Source of the DNA: Fratercula arctica
Lineage: Eukaryota > Chordata > Aves > Charadriiformes > Alcidae
DNA: 64,000 nucleotides
NCBI GenBank assembly: GCA_947846985.1
Contig: CANTUZ010000004.1
Location: forward strand, 8,112,927 to 8,176,926
Direction: 5' to 3'
The stretch's first letter is position 1. Every line of letters starts with the position of its first letter. The position numbers and the translations under genes were made by a program. Positions 61,301-64,000 of the stretch are shown piece by piece. The notes under the pieces are model-generated. The model made no database searches and had not been told where the DNA came from. It saw nothing but the letters and a program-made list of their open reading frames with translations.

Positions 61301-64000
61301 CTATAGAGACTATAGAGTTCCTTGTGGAAAACAACTTTCTATATTATCACAGGACATGAATAAAATCTGGGATGTATCTAGTTCAATAATGGATTCAGTC
61401 AAGCAGAAAATTAACCAACACACAGTCTAGCCACTAATCCAGTAACTCAAAAATTCCTGCAGTATGTCAGGTATCTGTTTCAATCAAACTATCTGGGAGA
61501 AAAAAATCCAGAGAGTTGTCTCACAGTGTGTTTGGAGAAAAGAGAATTTCCCTCAGAAACGAAAGACTAGATGCTTTCATCTCCCGAGCAGTGCTCAGTG
61601 CAGCGGGTAGGCAGGAAGGATAGGCAGGGCTCACTCTTGGCTCTAACAATCCTTCAGGTAAAACTGGATTTCCTGCGTGTGCCTTGCGCCCATTTGTCAG
61701 GCATATCCTCCAACATATTTCCTAAACCTGGTATGAGGACTCTTGGCAATTAGCAGAGGAGCTCTCTCTGGCAATGCATTCTGCATGTGGGCTAAGCAAA
61801 TTTAAAAAAATCCAGACCGCAGCAGTCCTTATTATTTCAAATATCTTCCAGCTGTTTTCTGTCAATCACAGTACTTTAGTACACCATGAAACTACCATGT
61901 TGCTGAGAACCTCTGATGCTGTAAAATATTTTCAGATGATGAAGAGCAAGAATTTATCAGAAAGGATATACTCATACCCCCTAAGGAAAACTCAAAGCAA
62001 AGGCTATGTCTAATTTGCACATAGAAGATATTAAGGTCCCGATCTCACAAATTTCCAATACACTCCAAGCCTACGCTTTCAGGACTGTTCAGCTTTGCAG
62101 GGAAACTATATATAAGGAGGAGGAAGAAAGTTAACATTGGTTTGTTCCCCATCTGGAGTCATAAATACCTAGAGTCGCACAGTTCAGGTATAGCCAAGGA
62201 TGACTTATTTGAAACGAAAGTACGGACAGGCATAAGTTCATCTAAGAAGCTGATAAGGGAATCTCATAAGCGCAACAGGTACAATATCTTTTAATTCCAG
62301 CTATGCATATAGCAATAACAGTGCAACAGATCTAAACATTTTTTTCAGTTTATCAATATTGTATCCATTTTTTCTCACATGAAGAGAAACAAACTTAAAA
62401 TAACAAAAATATCCAAAGCCAGCCATCAGTAAGTGTAGACAAGATAGCACAATGACTTTGACTGATTTATACAGTAGATGAGACACCAACTTCTCTCTCA
62501 GTGGGAGAGAATTGTTTGCTTTTTACACTTAACTAAGATGTTATTCAAGCTTGAGAAATACTTCTTTTTTTAAAATATTTAAATATGTTACCTCAAACTT
62601 CACAAATAATTGTAACGAACAAAACAAAGAAAAAAGACATAACTGACATTGGTCATCTTTAACTGATTTTTAAATTTCTTTTCAAGGCCTAGACTAGCTG
62701 TGTGGAAATGGCTGACTGATATATTCCATCAGACATTGGCACGCCTGTTCAGTGCTTGTGGGACATTATGTGGTTATACACTAGGCAAATGTCAAGGTCC
62801 TTAAATTTTCACCAAGGTGCGTTCCCTGGGATTTTGTTGCAGAGGTCAAGATTTTAATTACCAGGGACAAATGTATTTTTAAGGTGGGATTATATATTTA
62901 TAAGGCTTTTCATTGTGGTTTATTTACTCTTTCCTGGAATCAGTATTGTTAAGAGCTCTAGTAATGTATAATTTCTTAAAAATAGTCTTTTTCTTTGGTC
63001 GCCTTTGCAAATGTATTCTGTTTTGCAACGATAACTTTTCTTCATAAAGTGGTTACAAGTCAAAATGACATGCATCAGCAGCCTTCAAGAATAAAAATAA
63101 AGCTGTTTTTGAAACTGCTTCCTTCATACTAAAGCACAGTTTGAGAGGAGTGTAGTTTTCAATTTGCATGGTAGAGATGCGGTAACCAATTGGAAGGCAG
63201 TCGCTGCCAGGAACATTTGGTGTCAATTACAGCAGGGTCGGAGAAAAAAAAAATAATAAAAAGTATATATAATTTTTTTAGAGAAACCGGTGAAATCTCA
63301 CGTTTTTCTTGGGTTTGTCAGAGGGGAGGATTTCCTGCATTTTCTGTGCTGTCAAAAGACAGTTTGTCCCAGCAAAATGCCAAGATGTCTTTATCTAAGT
63401 AATTGCCCCACTTGCGTTCTCAGCAGACCAGAAAGTTGTACTATTTTTCTGAGTAATAATGAGAATACTAGAAGGTGATTATTAAATGCAGACATCTGAG
63501 GGACAGAAATTGTAAAAACGGGGGACAATTTTCCACTTACGTTTATTTAAATGGCTGCCACTATTATTCCTGGAACTGTCCCACGACTGCTGCTATTGGT
63601 GGCCACATACCTCAGAGCCCAGGTCTATCTTTATGCCATGAGTAACTTACCCCTTGAGTAGTCCGGCTGATTTCGTTCCCTGCCCTTCCAAGATAACTAT
63701 GGAACAGAATCAGACCCTTATGATCTAACAAAAAAGCTCTCACAGTGAATAAGTAGAGGTGTTGCCCTTTTCTTAAAAGCATTTTTTAGGCTATAATAAA
63801 ATATACATGGACTGTAGTTTTCAGTTCATAAAGAAAACTAGTGCTTTCTGGGTTGAAAAAAGTGACCTCCGATGAATAATAATGTCCTTGCTTGTGGCTT
63901 CAGAACTTAAACCCCATAGGTTTTCACCTTTTTCAATCCCATAGAGCAATTCCTTTCTCTATAAACTAAAACTCCAGCCCACATCAGGTTTATTACATAC
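58348..64000. other. Non-coding stretch to window end, no gene seen
   Basis: Unique AT-rich sequence with the G-run at 59866-59884 and short A-runs (59382-59394, 60880-60889). No open frame here combines a plausible start, splice ends or recognisable domain. Confidence 0.7.
59866..59884 (+). repeat. G-run, G5-T-G13
   Basis: Thirteen G preceded by GGGGGT. It can form an intramolecular G-quadruplex on the plus strand. Length is prone to sequencing error. Confidence 0.95.

Noticed and set aside
1..64000. CRISPR arrays, rRNA, tRNA, snRNA, endogenous retrovirus LTRs or bacterial-type operons
   Set aside because: None of the expected repeats, box motifs, paired LTRs, primer-binding sites or gene spacing was seen on either strand.

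Overview
The window looks like AT-rich vertebrate nuclear DNA, most likely from a bird. The main evidence is a 5'-truncated CR1 LINE 3' end on the minus strand at 58153-58347. It carries the avian-style block for the AATCACAGAATG tail, GGTTGGAAGGGACCTTTAAG and the CCATGGGCAGGGACACCTCCCACTAGACCAGG body (quoted in pieces; the family name is from established knowledge, not a search). There are no operons, bacterial ribosome-binding sites, rRNA, tRNA, CRISPR or phage features. Open frames are short and have the lengths expected from chance. The setting is therefore an intergenic region or the interior of very long introns. I recognise no known protein-coding gene in either strand.

Layout. 1-3280 is unique sequence with a paired inverted-repeat cluster (2201-2272), a 35-base poly-C run (2863-2897) and a small CpG-rich patch (about 2996-3130). 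3281-6109 holds two plus-strand open frames that each follow a strong splice-acceptor-like tract. 6110-13560 is mostly featureless, with a CTCF-like site and a TATA box close together near 10.6 kb and a minus-strand exon-like open frame at 9484-9617. 13560-33500 has short tandem duplications, many A or T homopolymers and candidate enhancer-like blocks, but no recognisable gene. 33531-40030 contains the densest set of exon-like open frames, mostly minus strand. 40030-54700 is largely blank apart from homopolymers and a perfect 24-bp palindrome at 49648-49671. 54706-55832 has two more minus-strand exon-like frames, one with its donor inside a perfect 12-bp hairpin. 58153-58347 is the CR1 copy, and the rest to 64000 is blank except for a G-run at 59866-59884.

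How it might work together. If any of the minus-strand exon-like frames are real, the simplest reading is one or more low-expressed long non-coding or lineage-specific transcripts on the minus strand. I cannot show this without RNA data. The near absence of recognisable transposons (one clear copy, about 0.3 percent of the window) would fit a regulatory gene desert, but could also reflect ordinary low avian repeat content. Confidence values for exon-like features are deliberately low. They are leads, not gene calls.
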